From: JAEUIX01 sp964611125
Lineage (GTDB): Bacteria > Planctomycetota > Phycisphaerae > Phycisphaerales > UBA1924
Assembly: GCA_964611125.1 (NCBI GenBank)
Contig: CAZSZO010000013.1
Span: forward strand, 1-64,000
Direction: 5' to 3'
DNA: 64,000 nt
The notes beneath the pieces were generated by a model. The model had not been told where the DNA came from, did not search any database, and saw only the letters and a list, made by a program, of their open reading frames with translations. Shown piece after piece: positions 1 to 7,190 of the stretch (position 1 is the first letter of the stretch; every line of letters starts with the position of its first letter). A program made the position numbers and the translations under genes.

Positions 1-459
1 ACGGATGATCGGCAGGGGGTCGGCCCAAGGCCTTCTGACCCGACGATGACGCCCGGCCTGTTTGACATCTCAGCTTTTGCTGTGCCAAAGGATTATCCCT
101 GGTGCTGCAGTATGACATCCGGCTATTGCTACAGGCTGCTCAGGGATCTGGCTGCAAGAGCCTGTTCTATTCCGACGATCAGACGAGCATCGTGTGATCC
201 AGGGGTACGAGGCTTCTATGACTGCGCAACGAATACAATCACGGTCTGCGGAACGGGTACAGTAGGCTGCGATTTGATCGTGCACGAGCTCATTCACGCC
301 AGGGACTACTGCATGGGCCAGTATAAATGTGATCGGCCGCGAGGAGGAACAGGCGGCCCTTCGTCGTGCCGAGAGCTAGTGTGTACGGAGATTCGCGCCT
401 ATGCCTACTCCCCAGCTGTTGCAACGAAACCTCTCGGAGTGCCAAGGACGATTGTCTAG
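1..459 (+). CDS. Rhs-type toxin C-terminal tip, ATP23 (M76)-like metallopeptidase, 5' partial and frameshifted
   Basis: The frame is open from base 1, so the protein begins outside the window; the first internal ATG is at 46. Counting from that ATG, an HELIH zinc-protease motif lies at residues 80-84 (bases 283-297) followed by ARDYC, and CTEIRAYAY lies further on. HELIHxxDxC plus a later C-x-EIRA is the signature I associate with mitochondrial ATP23 (peptidase M76). Many cysteines are present. The frame stops at 459, but the family-like C-terminus continues in another frame (next entry), so a one-base loss in the C4 run at 410-413 is likely. Its position upstream of Rhs core fragments and a small membrane gene suggests the toxic tip of an Rhs or other polymorphic toxin. 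Metallopeptidase fold is fairly sure; toxin role is inferred. Confidence 0.6.
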   Translation, partial: TDDRQGVGPRPSDPTMTPGLFDISAFAVPKDYPWCCSMTSGYCYRLLRDLAARACSIPTIRRASCDPGVRGFYDCATNTITVCGTGTVGCDLIVHELIHARDYCMGQYKCDRPRGGTGGPSSCRELVCTEIRAYAYSPAVATKPLGVPRTIV

Positions 460-584
460 CAGCTCTCGTAAGAAATGGCGTTAGATCGCAGTGTCCGAAT
501 GTGACTGAAAGGTACATTAAGGGCCTGATTGCGTCTTGCCTCCCATTTGGTCATCCATGTGGTTTTTCTAATCCACTTCCATAG
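411..584 (+). pseudogene. Out-of-frame C-terminal segment of the ATP23-like tip
   Basis: Reading with one extra base at the C run (410-413) joins AYAYSP to SCCNETSRSAKDDC and then continues to a stop at 582-584. The added segment contains two spaced cysteines and ends CLPFGHPCGF, which resembles the C-terminal Cys and DxxPF region of ATP23-like peptidases. The next gene starts at 595, only 10 nt after this stop, which is the spacing expected of an intact toxin-immunity pair. Either the gene is inactivated or the base is a sequencing or assembly error in a homopolymer. Confidence 0.55.
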
Positions 585-594
585 GTTGCCTAGA

Positions 595-1059
595 ATGCGG
601 TTGGTGTTGCTAAAGAGGCTGTTGATGTTCACTATGATGGCAGCGATGGGCCAGTTGGCGCTAAGTATGGTCCTGGTTGTAGGTGTGACGTTTCCGAGTT
701 CAGTACATCGGATCGAGTTCCCGGATGGAGGTATAACTATCATGTGGGCAACTCCCAATCCTTGGGTGCCCAAGGACGCGGTATGCTGGGCTCCCGGATT
801 GTACTATGGCCGAAATTATGGTTCGTGGTGCATACAATGGTGGCCTTGGATATCGTATCATCATTCCGGAGACTTCATGCAGACTTTTGTTGGATTTCCC
901 ATTTGGCCCATGAACATCTTGATCGTACTTTGTTGTTGTCGGGCGTGGCGCCGCCTGAATCGTGTATCCAGGGGTATCGCTTGTAAGGCATGTCATTACC
1001 CGCGATCAGGATTGCCTAAATCTTCGGTCTGCCCTGAGTGTGGCACCAAAGGAGAATGA
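595..1059 (+). CDS. Small membrane protein with C-terminal zinc ribbon, candidate immunity protein
   Basis: This 154-residue protein has an N-terminal hydrophobic segment (about residues 8-32), a Trp/Tyr/Pro-rich extracytoplasmic-looking middle, a second hydrophobic stretch around FPIWPMNILIVLCCC, and a C-terminal ribbon CKACHYPRSGLPKSSVCPEC. The ATG at 595 was chosen over an upstream ATG at 529 because it lies 10 nt after the stop of the frame-corrected toxin. Small membrane proteins ending in CxxC...CPxCG are common in planctomycetes. A role as cognate immunity protein is inferred from position only. Confidence 0.6.
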   Translation: MRLVLLKRLLMFTMMAAMGQLALSMVLVVGVTFPSSVHRIEFPDGGITIMWATPNPWVPKDAVCWAPGLYYGRNYGSWCIQWWPWISYHHSGDFMQTFVGFPIWPMNILIVLCCCRAWRRLNRVSRGIACKACHYPRSGLPKSSVCPECGTKGE

Positions 1060-1085
1060 TAGCCTGATAGAACATCGTTTTGCCA

Positions 1086-1364
1086 CGGCACGCTGCTGGC
1101 CGAGTACCGGTACAACGGGCTTGGCCACCGGATCACGTGGCAGGACGATGCCACGAATGATTCGGTGGTGAACGGGTCAGATCCGGTGTACCATCTGGTG
1201 TACACGGAGGACTGGCGCATGGTCGCGGTGTACCGCGGTAGCGACTCGACTTCGTCTCCCCCCCCACCCAAGGAACGGCACTTGCCGGGCGTGGCCGGCC
1301 CGACTGTTGCTCCGACGATCTGGGGTGGTGGCTTCGCCAGCGTCGCCGGTCCTGATAGCGAAAT
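1086..1364 (+). repeat. Rhs core repeat copy 1
   Basis: This stretch is nearly identical to 3077-3337, and its inner part also matches 3960-4130. It encodes the Rhs/YD-repeat segment GTLLAEYRYNGLGHRITW and HLVYTEDWRMVAVYRGS. After about 1364 the copies diverge. It appears to be the homology block carried by each displaced Rhs tip, and could allow recombination with a full-length Rhs gene elsewhere. Confidence 0.85.
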
Positions 1365-2433
1365 CCTGCGCGACAAGGACGCGAGCACTTCGTGGTCCGC
1401 CGCGGCGGATGGGCTCGATGAGCGGCGGTACCTGTGCCAGAACTGGCGTGGCGACGCCAGCGCGGTGATCACCGATGGCGGGGCCCTCGTCGAGTGGGTG
1501 AAGTTCAGCCCCTACGGCGTGCCCACGGCGCTGCCGACGGGCGACACCGACTCCGATGGCGACTTCGACGCGACCGACGCCGGGGCGATCAGCGGCGGGT
1601 GGTCGGCCCGCAAGGATGTGAACCTCGACGGCTTCGTGGACCCTGACGACATCTCCGATGCGATCACGTATAACGGCGGCGGCTACCTGACCAGCGGCGC
1701 GGGCGTGCTGAGCGGGTCGCCCACGGCCAACCGCAAGGGCTACGCGGGGTACGAGCACGACCGCGTGGTCGGCGCCGCGTTCACCCACGTCCGCCACCGG
1801 GCCTACCGCATGGACCTGGGACGCTTCACCCAGCCCGATCCGTTGGGTTACGTGGATGGGGTCAACCTATTTTATTATGTGGCGCTGTCACCCGTGCTCC
1901 GCACTGACCCGAGCGGTCTCATATGGCTTCGCTCATGTGCAGCGCTGCGAAGTGATGCTGGCTTTCCTGATGTCCCTGATAATGAAACACTTGGTCGCAC
2001 TGGCGCCATGCTCGAGTATAGGATATGTTGCCGGGATGCACGCTCATGGGTTCCAGATAACCACTGCGAGGTGGTGAGAACTGCGTCTTGTGTTTTATGG
2101 GCCTCACCGAGTACTCCCACAGCAGAGCACCCTATCTACCCGACGCCGGATGGCGTTTTGGGTCCTTCCGGATTGCCTTGCAGCTGTGCGACAATGGAGG
2201 ATGTGCGCAAATGCCTGGCAGCAACGCCCCATAGAAATCGTCCAGATGGACCTGGACTGATGTTCCCCAACTCTGGTGCAGTTGTTACACCGTATAACAA
2301 CTGTCAAGTTAACGTAGATCGCACATTGAACAAGTGTTGCGTCAAGTCGGATTGGTCTCCAAGCCTATTAGCCTCGCCACCACTACCATACCAGTATCTC
2401 GCGCCATTTTATGTATTTTGTCGGTTATTTTAG
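1165..2433 (+). CDS. Orphan Rhs core 3' fragment with intact cysteine-rich toxin tip
   Basis: The frame is open from 1063, with no convincing start or signal; GTG 1165 is only the first in-frame start. The Rhs core runs to the hallmark GRFTQPDPLGYVDGVNLFYY (about 1819-1878) and TDPSGL (ending about 1920). An EF-hand pair (DSDGDFDATD at about 1549-1578, DVNLDGFVDPDD at about 1615-1650) sits inside the core. After TDPSGL the tip is about 170 residues, rich in Cys, with a His region (VPDNHCEVVRT), SCATMEDVRKCL and then YNNCQVNVDRTLNKCC. The Asn-Cys-Gln motif after a His recalls papain-like or LRAT/NlpC-like folds of some Rhs tips, which is a weak inference. It looks like a silent displaced tip awaiting recombination. 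The immunity candidate starts 5 nt after the stop. Confidence 0.75.
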   Translation: MVNGSDPVYHLVYTEDWRMVAVYRGSDSTSSPPPPKERHLPGVAGPTVAPTIWGGGFASVAGPDSEILRDKDASTSWSAAADGLDERRYLCQNWRGDASAVITDGGALVEWVKFSPYGVPTALPTGDTDSDGDFDATDAGAISGGWSARKDVNLDGFVDPDDISDAITYNGGGYLTSGAGVLSGSPTANRKGYAGYEHDRVVGAAFTHVRHRAYRMDLGRFTQPDPLGYVDGVNLFYYVALSPVLRTDPSGLIWLRSCAALRSDAGFPDVPDNETLGRTGAMLEYRICCRDARSWVPDNHCEVVRTASCVLWASPSTPTAEHPIYPTPDGVLGPSGLPCSCATMEDVRKCLAATPHRNRPDGPGLMFPNSGAVVTPYNNCQVNVDRTLNKCCVKSDWSPSLLASPPLPYQYLAPFYVFCRLF

Positions 2434-2438
2434 GAGAC

Positions 2439-2876
2439 ATGTCTTTGAAAACAGCGCTCATATCAGTGCTCGCTGCTAGCCTTTGCATATGCGTGATCAA
2501 CCTCTTATTAGCTTTATATATTAACTTTTTAATTATTGGCGTGATATTTCAGACAACAACAAACATAGAGGAATTGATTCGTCGAGGTGCCCTGGACCGG
2601 TCTAGCATCAATGCGATACTAATTGCCGATAACGCCGGATATGTGATACCCATCGATGAGAACGGAACGGTCGAAGACACTGGGCTTCAAGTGGCTGGAG
2701 TGAACAAGTTTGTAACTGAGTATGTCCTACACCCAGGGCTGTATCATGGTCTCCGTGCGGCAGATATCTTATCTGCATTGTGTCTGACATGCGCGCTAAT
2801 CAACTCGGTCGCCTTTCTTTTATGCATCTCAATCAGAATGCATCCCCGAAAAGCAATCCATAAGCCGCATAACTGA
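2439..2876 (+). CDS. Small two-helix membrane protein, candidate immunity for the Rhs tip
   Basis: The protein has 145 residues, with hydrophobic segments at about residues 5-37 and 108-128 and a polar loop of about 70 residues between them. The ATG at 2439 has an AGGAG Shine-Dalgarno overlapping the toxin stop (TAG 2431-2433) and was preferred to an upstream frame start at 2334. The coding sequence is clearly more AT-rich than the flanking chromosome, as expected of horizontally acquired toxin-immunity cargo. I recognise no family. Immunity function is inferred from the 5-nt spacing to the tip and the size. Confidence 0.6.
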   Translation: MSLKTALISVLAASLCICVINLLLALYINFLIIGVIFQTTTNIEELIRRGALDRSSINAILIADNAGYVIPIDENGTVEDTGLQVAGVNKFVTEYVLHPGLYHGLRAADILSALCLTCALINSVAFLLCISIRMHPRKAIHKPHN

Positions 2877-2882
2877 TGAGCT

Positions 2883-3370
2883 GTGCCGCACGAATGCGCT
2901 TCGTCGAGACGCGACTGGCGCACAAGCAGCCGGAGCACCGCAGGCTCGACGGATAATAAGTCGGCGACGAACAGCACGGTGCTGTCGGCCAAGACGGGCT
3001 CGATGACTGACGATGGCCGAACGTACCTGATGGTCTACGACGCGTGGAAGCGGTTGCGGCAGGTGAAGAAGCACGACGGCACGCTGCTGGCCGAGTACCG
3101 GTACAACGGGCTTGGCCACCGGATCACGTGGCAGGACGATGCCACGAATGATTCGGTGGTGAACGGGTCAGATCCGGTGTACCATCTGGTGTACACGGAG
3201 GACTGGCGCATGGTCGCGGTGTACCGCGGTAGCGGCTCGACTTCGCCCCGCCCACCCAAAGACCGGCGCCTGCCGGGCATGGCTGGCCCGACCGTGGGCG
3301 GTGGCTTCGCCAGCGTCGCCGGGCCTGATAGCGAAATTCGTCGATCAATTGCGCCGGGAGGTCCTTGGCC
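2883..3370 (+). pseudogene. Rhs core fragment 2 without tip
   Basis: The frame encodes degenerate Rhs sequence followed by a good YD-repeat segment (DGRTYLMVYDAWKRL and onwards) and the shared block EYRYNGLGHRITWQDDATND. Homology to copy 1 stops abruptly near 3337 (SVAGPDSEI), before the Rhs core hallmark and any toxin tip. It has no start signal and no tip, so it is a remnant. Next to it is a small membrane gene at 3461, probably the surviving immunity half of a lost pair. Confidence 0.7.
3077..3337 (+). repeat. Rhs core repeat copy 2
   Basis: This copy is almost base-for-base the same as 1086-1364 for its first 165 bases. It then has small indels around the proline-rich GSTSPRPPKDR segment. 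The break after GATAGCGAAAT is shared with copy 1 as the last matching bases. Confidence 0.85.
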
Positions 3371-3460
3371 GAGAGGACCGGTGACGCCCGTCATCGCTGT
3401 TTCCTCGCGACTGGGGAGTGTTCGGCCTTGGTCCAAGATGAACTGTTTATGGGGAAACAC

Positions 3461-3724
3461 ATGAATCGGATCAGGTGGAGCATTCTGGTAGTTCTTTCAT
3501 TTGCAGTCTCGGGACTCATACTTACATTGATGTTTTGGGACCAATACATAAACTTTGGCGTCGTGATTAAGTTTCCACTCAGCCTCTTCCAAGTCGTATC
3601 GCTCGTCGCGCTCCAAGTAATCATCACGAGTTCGGTTGGCATCATGCTGGCGTGCATTGCGTTGGCTGAGCCCCTTCATACGGGCAGGCTGGGAAGTTGC
3701 ATTAGATACCTGGTGTTGCGATGA
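3461..3724 (+). CDS. Small two-helix membrane protein, orphan immunity candidate
   Basis: This 87-residue protein has two hydrophobic helices (about residues 6-23 and 40-66) separated by a short polar turn. ATG 3461 was chosen because GGGGAA lies 7 nt upstream; ATG 3449 in the same frame is the alternative. It follows Rhs core fragment 2, which has no toxin tip, and has the same layout as the gene at 2439, without obvious sequence similarity that I can see. I recognise no family; the immunity role is inferred from context. Confidence 0.5.
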   Translation: MNRIRWSILVVLSFAVSGLILTLMFWDQYINFGVVIKFPLSLFQVVSLVALQVIITSSVGIMLACIALAEPLHTGRLGSCIRYLVLR

Positions 3725-3801
3725 GTGGCTGGTCACAGCTCAGCAACCGATCGGACGGGCGGGGCGGCATTGAGTTGCCCCGCAGTCAAACTCGGTCGTG
3801 C

Positions 3802-3833
3802 CATTGAGGTCTCGGCTCAGCGAGACCTCAATG
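3802..3833. repeat. Hairpin element copy A (13-bp stem)
   Basis: Arms CATTGAGGTCTCG and CGAGACCTCAATG pair perfectly around the loop GCTCAG. The same element occurs at 5120-5151 in the opposite orientation, with one base pair exchanged (T-A to C-G) and a one-base loop change. Flanking bases GTCGTGC and TCCGGC are also shared. It resembles a REP- or MITE-like mobile hairpin. Confidence 0.8.
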
Positions 3834-3959
3834 TCCGGCCACTCGCGTGGTGTGATGCGTCCCCTGCGCCGGCTGGGCGCGAGATCATGGGACTTGGAGC
3901 CCTTTCCAAGGACGCATCTGATACAACGCGCTGGGCATCGGATCACGGCCGCACCATTG

Positions 3960-4130
3960 GGCAGGACGATGCCACGAATGATCCGGTGGTGAACGGGTCA
4001 GATCCGGTGTACCATCTGGTGTACACGGAGGACTGGCGCATGGTCGCGTTGTACCGCGGTAGCGACTCGACTTCGTCTCCCCCCACCCGAAGAACGGCGC
4101 CTGCCGGGCATGGCCGGCCCGACTGTTGCT
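3960..4130 (+). repeat. Rhs core repeat copy 3 (remnant)
   Basis: This segment repeats the inner part of copies 1 and 2 (GQDDATNDPVVNGSDPVYHL onwards) and ends 23 nt before the ankyrin gene at 4154. The Rhs frame upstream is destroyed and no toxin tip follows. It appears to be the third displaced Rhs unit, eroded further than the others. Confidence 0.8.
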
Positions 4131-4153
4131 TGGCTAGGCGTGTGTGGTGAAGT

Positions 4154-4738
4154 ATGAAATGGTGGATCACTGCTATTGGCGGAGCGACTGTCTTTGCCAT
4201 CCTTGCGGTTTGGCTAACGAGTCTATCCGCCGGGAAATGGACGGGGATCACGCCTTTGCATCTGGCAGTAGTGAACAATGATACAGGTCGTGTGCGAACG
4301 ATATGTCAACGCGATCCTGTGACGATGCAGTCGAGAGCGAAGAGCCACGTTGACCAAAGGATTAATGGTGCATCGCCTCTCATTTTGGCATGCATCCTCG
4401 ATCGTCCGCTCGTATTGGAAGAGTTGGTGATGTGCGGCGCCAATGTGAATGATCGAGATGCCTTTGGTCGCACAGCGCTCATGTGGGCGATCGATTCAGA
4501 TTGCCACGAGTGTCTCGTCATCCTGGCAACTTCCGGCGCTGACCTTGAGATCGAGACACCGACTGGCGAAACGCCCCTGCGAGCTGCTGCCGAGAGCGGG
4601 CGTCTAGCCGCGGTAGAGCTGTTGTTATTGCATGGGGCAAATCCTAAGCAGGTCGATCTATCGCGCATCCCAAGTAGTCTCTCCGGGGCACGTATTCGTG
4701 ACGCAATCGCTGATGCTGTGTTGAAGCTGGCCAAGTAA
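4154..4738 (+). CDS. Membrane-anchored ankyrin-repeat protein, candidate immunity protein
   Basis: This 194-residue protein starts with a single hydrophobic segment (about residues 3-25, signal anchor or signal peptide), followed by about four ankyrin units: TGITPLHLAVV, NGASPLILACI, FGRTALMWAID and TGETPLRAAAES, each with a following helix such as VELLLLHGANP. Ankyrin proteins are a known class of immunity proteins in polymorphic toxin loci. It lies directly after Rhs copy 3 and between the two inverted hairpin elements. No toxin tip remains beside it. An ordinary protein-interaction role is the alternative. Confidence 0.7.
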   Translation: MKWWITAIGGATVFAILAVWLTSLSAGKWTGITPLHLAVVNNDTGRVRTICQRDPVTMQSRAKSHVDQRINGASPLILACILDRPLVLEELVMCGANVNDRDAFGRTALMWAIDSDCHECLVILATSGADLEIETPTGETPLRAAAESGRLAAVELLLLHGANPKQVDLSRIPSSLSGARIRDAIADAVLKLAK

Positions 4739-5207
4739 CCAGGAGGACTGACGCTGGACTGATGCGTCCCGCCTCAGTGTTCTTGGCCCGCAGGTGAGGC
4801 TGCTGCTGGCTGGCGTGGGTATACCATTCAGCTCATGGTCCTCACGAATCCCATGCGCAGGCGGATCAAGCGGCGGGAAACGCCGGATCAGCTGCGATTC
4901 GTCACATTCCCGCGCATCTGTCGGTCTCGTGCCGCGCGCAGGGCTGGTGCTGGCCGAGCGTGCGGTGGTGGATGGGCCAACGCGAGGGCGAGCTTCCTTG
5001 TGGGCCCCCTCGTGGGACGGGTTGGGAGGACAGGAGGGGGTATGTGAGAGCGAGGGATGTGATGGAGCAAGGCTGCGTATATCATGCAGAACTGCCGGCG
5101 AGGTGCGCAGTTCGCCGGACACTGAGGTCTCGCCGAGCCGAGACCTCAGTGGCACGACGAGCGCGCAACAGTGTCACCCTGCCGAATGACGTACACGGAG
5201 CACCCCC
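4739..5207. other. Gene-free stretch with hairpin element and possible transposase scar
   Basis: I see no convincing coding sequence in these 469 bases. Around 4853-4920 a short plus-strand frame reads RRRIKRRETPDQLRFVTFPR, which loosely recalls the N-terminus of REP-associated Y1 transposases, but the frame decays at once. The hairpin copy B lies near the right end. Confidence 0.5.
5120..5151. repeat. Hairpin element copy B (13-bp stem, inverted orientation)
   Basis: Arms CACTGAGGTCTCG and CGAGACCTCAGTG pair perfectly around CCGAGC. Read on the minus strand it matches copy A at 3802-3833 including the flanks GTCGTGC and TCCGGC. The third position of the stem differs on both arms, which keeps pairing, so structure rather than sequence seems to be selected. 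Confidence 0.8.
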
Positions 5208-5909
5208 ATGAGGTGGATCAACCGGAACGAAGGGACCTGCCTGTGGTGCATCAAGACGAGTGATTCCAAACTAGGATTACATGTTCGTCGACTTCTCGTA
5301 ATGGTCTGCTTGTGCTGCGGGGCTGGAGCATTCATTGCTGTTGGTGTAGCTCTCAGCATTGCGATGTCCCCCATCTCCGGGAGTTCTCGGGAGATAGCGA
5401 TCAGAAGGGACGATAATGCCATTGTGTATTTGTGCTCCGATCGAGTGGGTTATCGGAGTTATGACTGGCTTGGAACTTGGCCGGCGACTGATGAGTCGAC
5501 TCCCGTTACGGCGGAAGTGCCCGTGTGGTGGCCTGACGACACTTCTAACCCTAGCCACTTTGTTGTTGCCAGCGGTTGGCCCCTTCCGTGTCTGGTTGGT
5601 CGTCGGGCCGCGGGCGTGGTGAGATGGAGTTCGCTGGATGAAGCATCATGCCAGGGATTGATACGCGTGTATGCGTCGAAGGCGGGAGAGTTCCACCACG
5701 GTCTGGTTCCAATACGACCTTGGTGGCCTGGGCTCATTACGAACGTGGTGTTCTGGTCAGCGGCCGCCATTGGGTGCGCTATTGTCATTCCTGCCATACG
5801 GCAACGACATCTCGCACTATCTGGAAGATGTCCATCATGCGGGTTCCCTTGTCCTCAGGTGATTTCTGGTGGGTGTCCAAAATGCGGCTGGGGTGGCTTC
5901 AGAAGATGA
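5208..5909 (+). CDS. Membrane protein with C-terminal zinc ribbon
   Basis: This 233-residue protein has an N-terminal hydrophobic helix (about residues 26-52), an extracytoplasmic-like central domain, a second helix (about 175-200) and a terminal ribbon CPSCGFPCPQVISGGCPKCG. The layout matches the 595-1059 protein, although the central sequences differ. There is no clear Shine-Dalgarno before ATG 5208, so a later start is possible. It closes the accessory island. No function is recognised; it could be another immunity-type or a stand-alone planctomycete membrane protein. Confidence 0.6.
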   Translation: MRWINRNEGTCLWCIKTSDSKLGLHVRRLLVMVCLCCGAGAFIAVGVALSIAMSPISGSSREIAIRRDDNAIVYLCSDRVGYRSYDWLGTWPATDESTPVTAEVPVWWPDDTSNPSHFVVASGWPLPCLVGRRAAGVVRWSSLDEASCQGLIRVYASKAGEFHHGLVPIRPWWPGLITNVVFWSAAAIGCAIVIPAIRQRHLALSGRCPSCGFPCPQVISGGCPKCGWGGFRR

Positions 5910-6035
5910 TGCGCGCCGGTGGGGGATCCCATTCGAGCAGGCGCAGGGGCGGGGTGCCGCACAAGTCGTGCCGCACACGTCGGCTCGGCGCCTTGTGTGT
6001 CCCAGTCATGCGTCCACCGCGCCGGCGAACCGCGC

Positions 6036-7190
6036 TCACACCACCAACATCGCATCCCCAAACGAGTAGAACCGGTAGCCGCGCTCGATCGCCTCGCCGT
6101 AGATCGCCAGCAGGCGGGGTACGCCCTCCGGGAACATCGCCCCCACCAGCGCCAGCAGCGTCGAGCGCGGCAGGTGGAAGTTGGTCGTCAGCCCGTCCAC
6201 GTTCAGCCACGGCCGGCCCGGGGTGATCAGCAGGCGCGACCAGCCCGACGCTCCGGCCTCTGGCAGGTCCGCCGCGGGGCCGAAACTCTCCAGCACGCGG
6301 GCGCTGGTCGTCCCCACCGCGATCACCCGGCCCCCCGCGGCGCGCGTCCGCACGATCGCCCGGGCCGTCTCGCCCGGCAGCACGCACCACTCGGCGTGCA
6401 TCGGGTGCTGCTCCACAAACTCCGTCTCGATGGTCTTGAACGTGCCGGTCCCGACGTGCAGCACCACCTCGGCCCGGCCGATTCCCCGGGATTCCAGGCG
6501 GGCCAGCAGCTCGGGCGTGAAGTGGAGGCCCGCCGTCGGCGCCGCGACCGAGCCGCTCTGGCCCTGGCCTGCGTACACCGTCTGGTAGTCGCGGCGGTCG
6601 GCCTCTTCGTCGGGCCGCTCGCGGGTCTTCTTGCGCGCCGCCCGGATGTACGGCGGCAGGGGGGTGTGGCCCACCCGCTCCAGCACGTCGAGCGCCCCGG
6701 CCTCACCACCTTCGAGGCGGCAGAGCCAGGCACCCTGCTCACCCTCATCGGGGCTCCGGTCGATCAGCCGCAGGGCCAGCTCGGTCGATCGCCCCGCCCG
6801 GTCGTGGAGCACAATCGCCAGTCCCGGCCGGAGGCGCCGGGCCTTGAGCATCACCCGCCAGGCGGACGCACCCGGGGGGGCGGACGCCTGTGCCGCCGTG
6901 GCGCCCGCCGGGGCATCCGGCGCCGCCGGGCCCAGGTACAGCCCCTCGGCGTGCCCATGCGTGTCGGAGCGATGCCCCAGGAGCCGGGCGGGGATCACCC
7001 GGCTGGTGTTCACCACCAGCAGGTCGCCCGGCCGCAGCAGGTCGGGCAGGTCGCGGATGTGCCGGTGCTCAAGGCTGCCGGGGTCGGATCGGTGGGCCAC
7101 CAACAGCCGGGCCGACTCGCGCGGCTGGGCGGGGTGGAGCCCGATGCTCCCCTCAGGCAGGTGGTAGTCCAGGTCGTCCGTTCGCAGCAC
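6036..7190 (-). CDS. queA: S-adenosylmethionine:tRNA ribosyltransferase-isomerase
   Basis: QueA transfers and isomerises the ribose of SAM onto preQ1 in tRNA to make epoxyqueuosine, in the cytoplasm. Family motifs are clear: DLLVVNTSRVIPARL near the N-terminus, GTGTFKTIE, IAVGTTSARVLES, and TNFHLPRSTLLALVGA near the C-terminus, followed by YGEAIERGYRFYSFGDAML. The frame is open further upstream to 7253, but GTG 7190 gives the usual start (MLRTDDLDYHLPEGSIGLHP). At 384 residues it is slightly long because of an Ala/Pro-rich insertion after LYLGP. It is convergent with the upstream island. Confidence 0.95.
   Translation of the reverse strand: MLRTDDLDYHLPEGSIGLHPAQPRESARLLVAHRSDPGSLEHRHIRDLPDLLRPGDLLVVNTSRVIPARLLGHRSDTHGHAEGLYLGPAAPDAPAGATAAQASAPPGASAWRVMLKARRLRPGLAIVLHDRAGRSTELALRLIDRSPDEGEQGAWLCRLEGGEAGALDVLERVGHTPLPPYIRAARKKTRERPDEEADRRDYQTVYAGQGQSGSVAAPTAGLHFTPELLARLESRGIGRAEVVLHVGTGTFKTIETEFVEQHPMHAEWCVLPGETARAIVRTRAAGGRVIAVGTTSARVLESFGPAADLPEAGASGWSRLLITPGRPWLNVDGLTTNFHLPRSTLLALVGAMFPEGVPRLLAIYGEAIERGYRFYSFGDAMLVV

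Noticed and set aside
1086..4130. Repeated blocks considered as insertion sequences
   Set aside because: The repeats encode Rhs core sequence, have no terminal inverted repeats and carry no transposase.
3802..5151. Hairpins considered as integron attC sites
   Set aside because: No GTTRRRY core sites and no integrase were seen, and the hairpins are in opposite orientations, unlike a cassette array.
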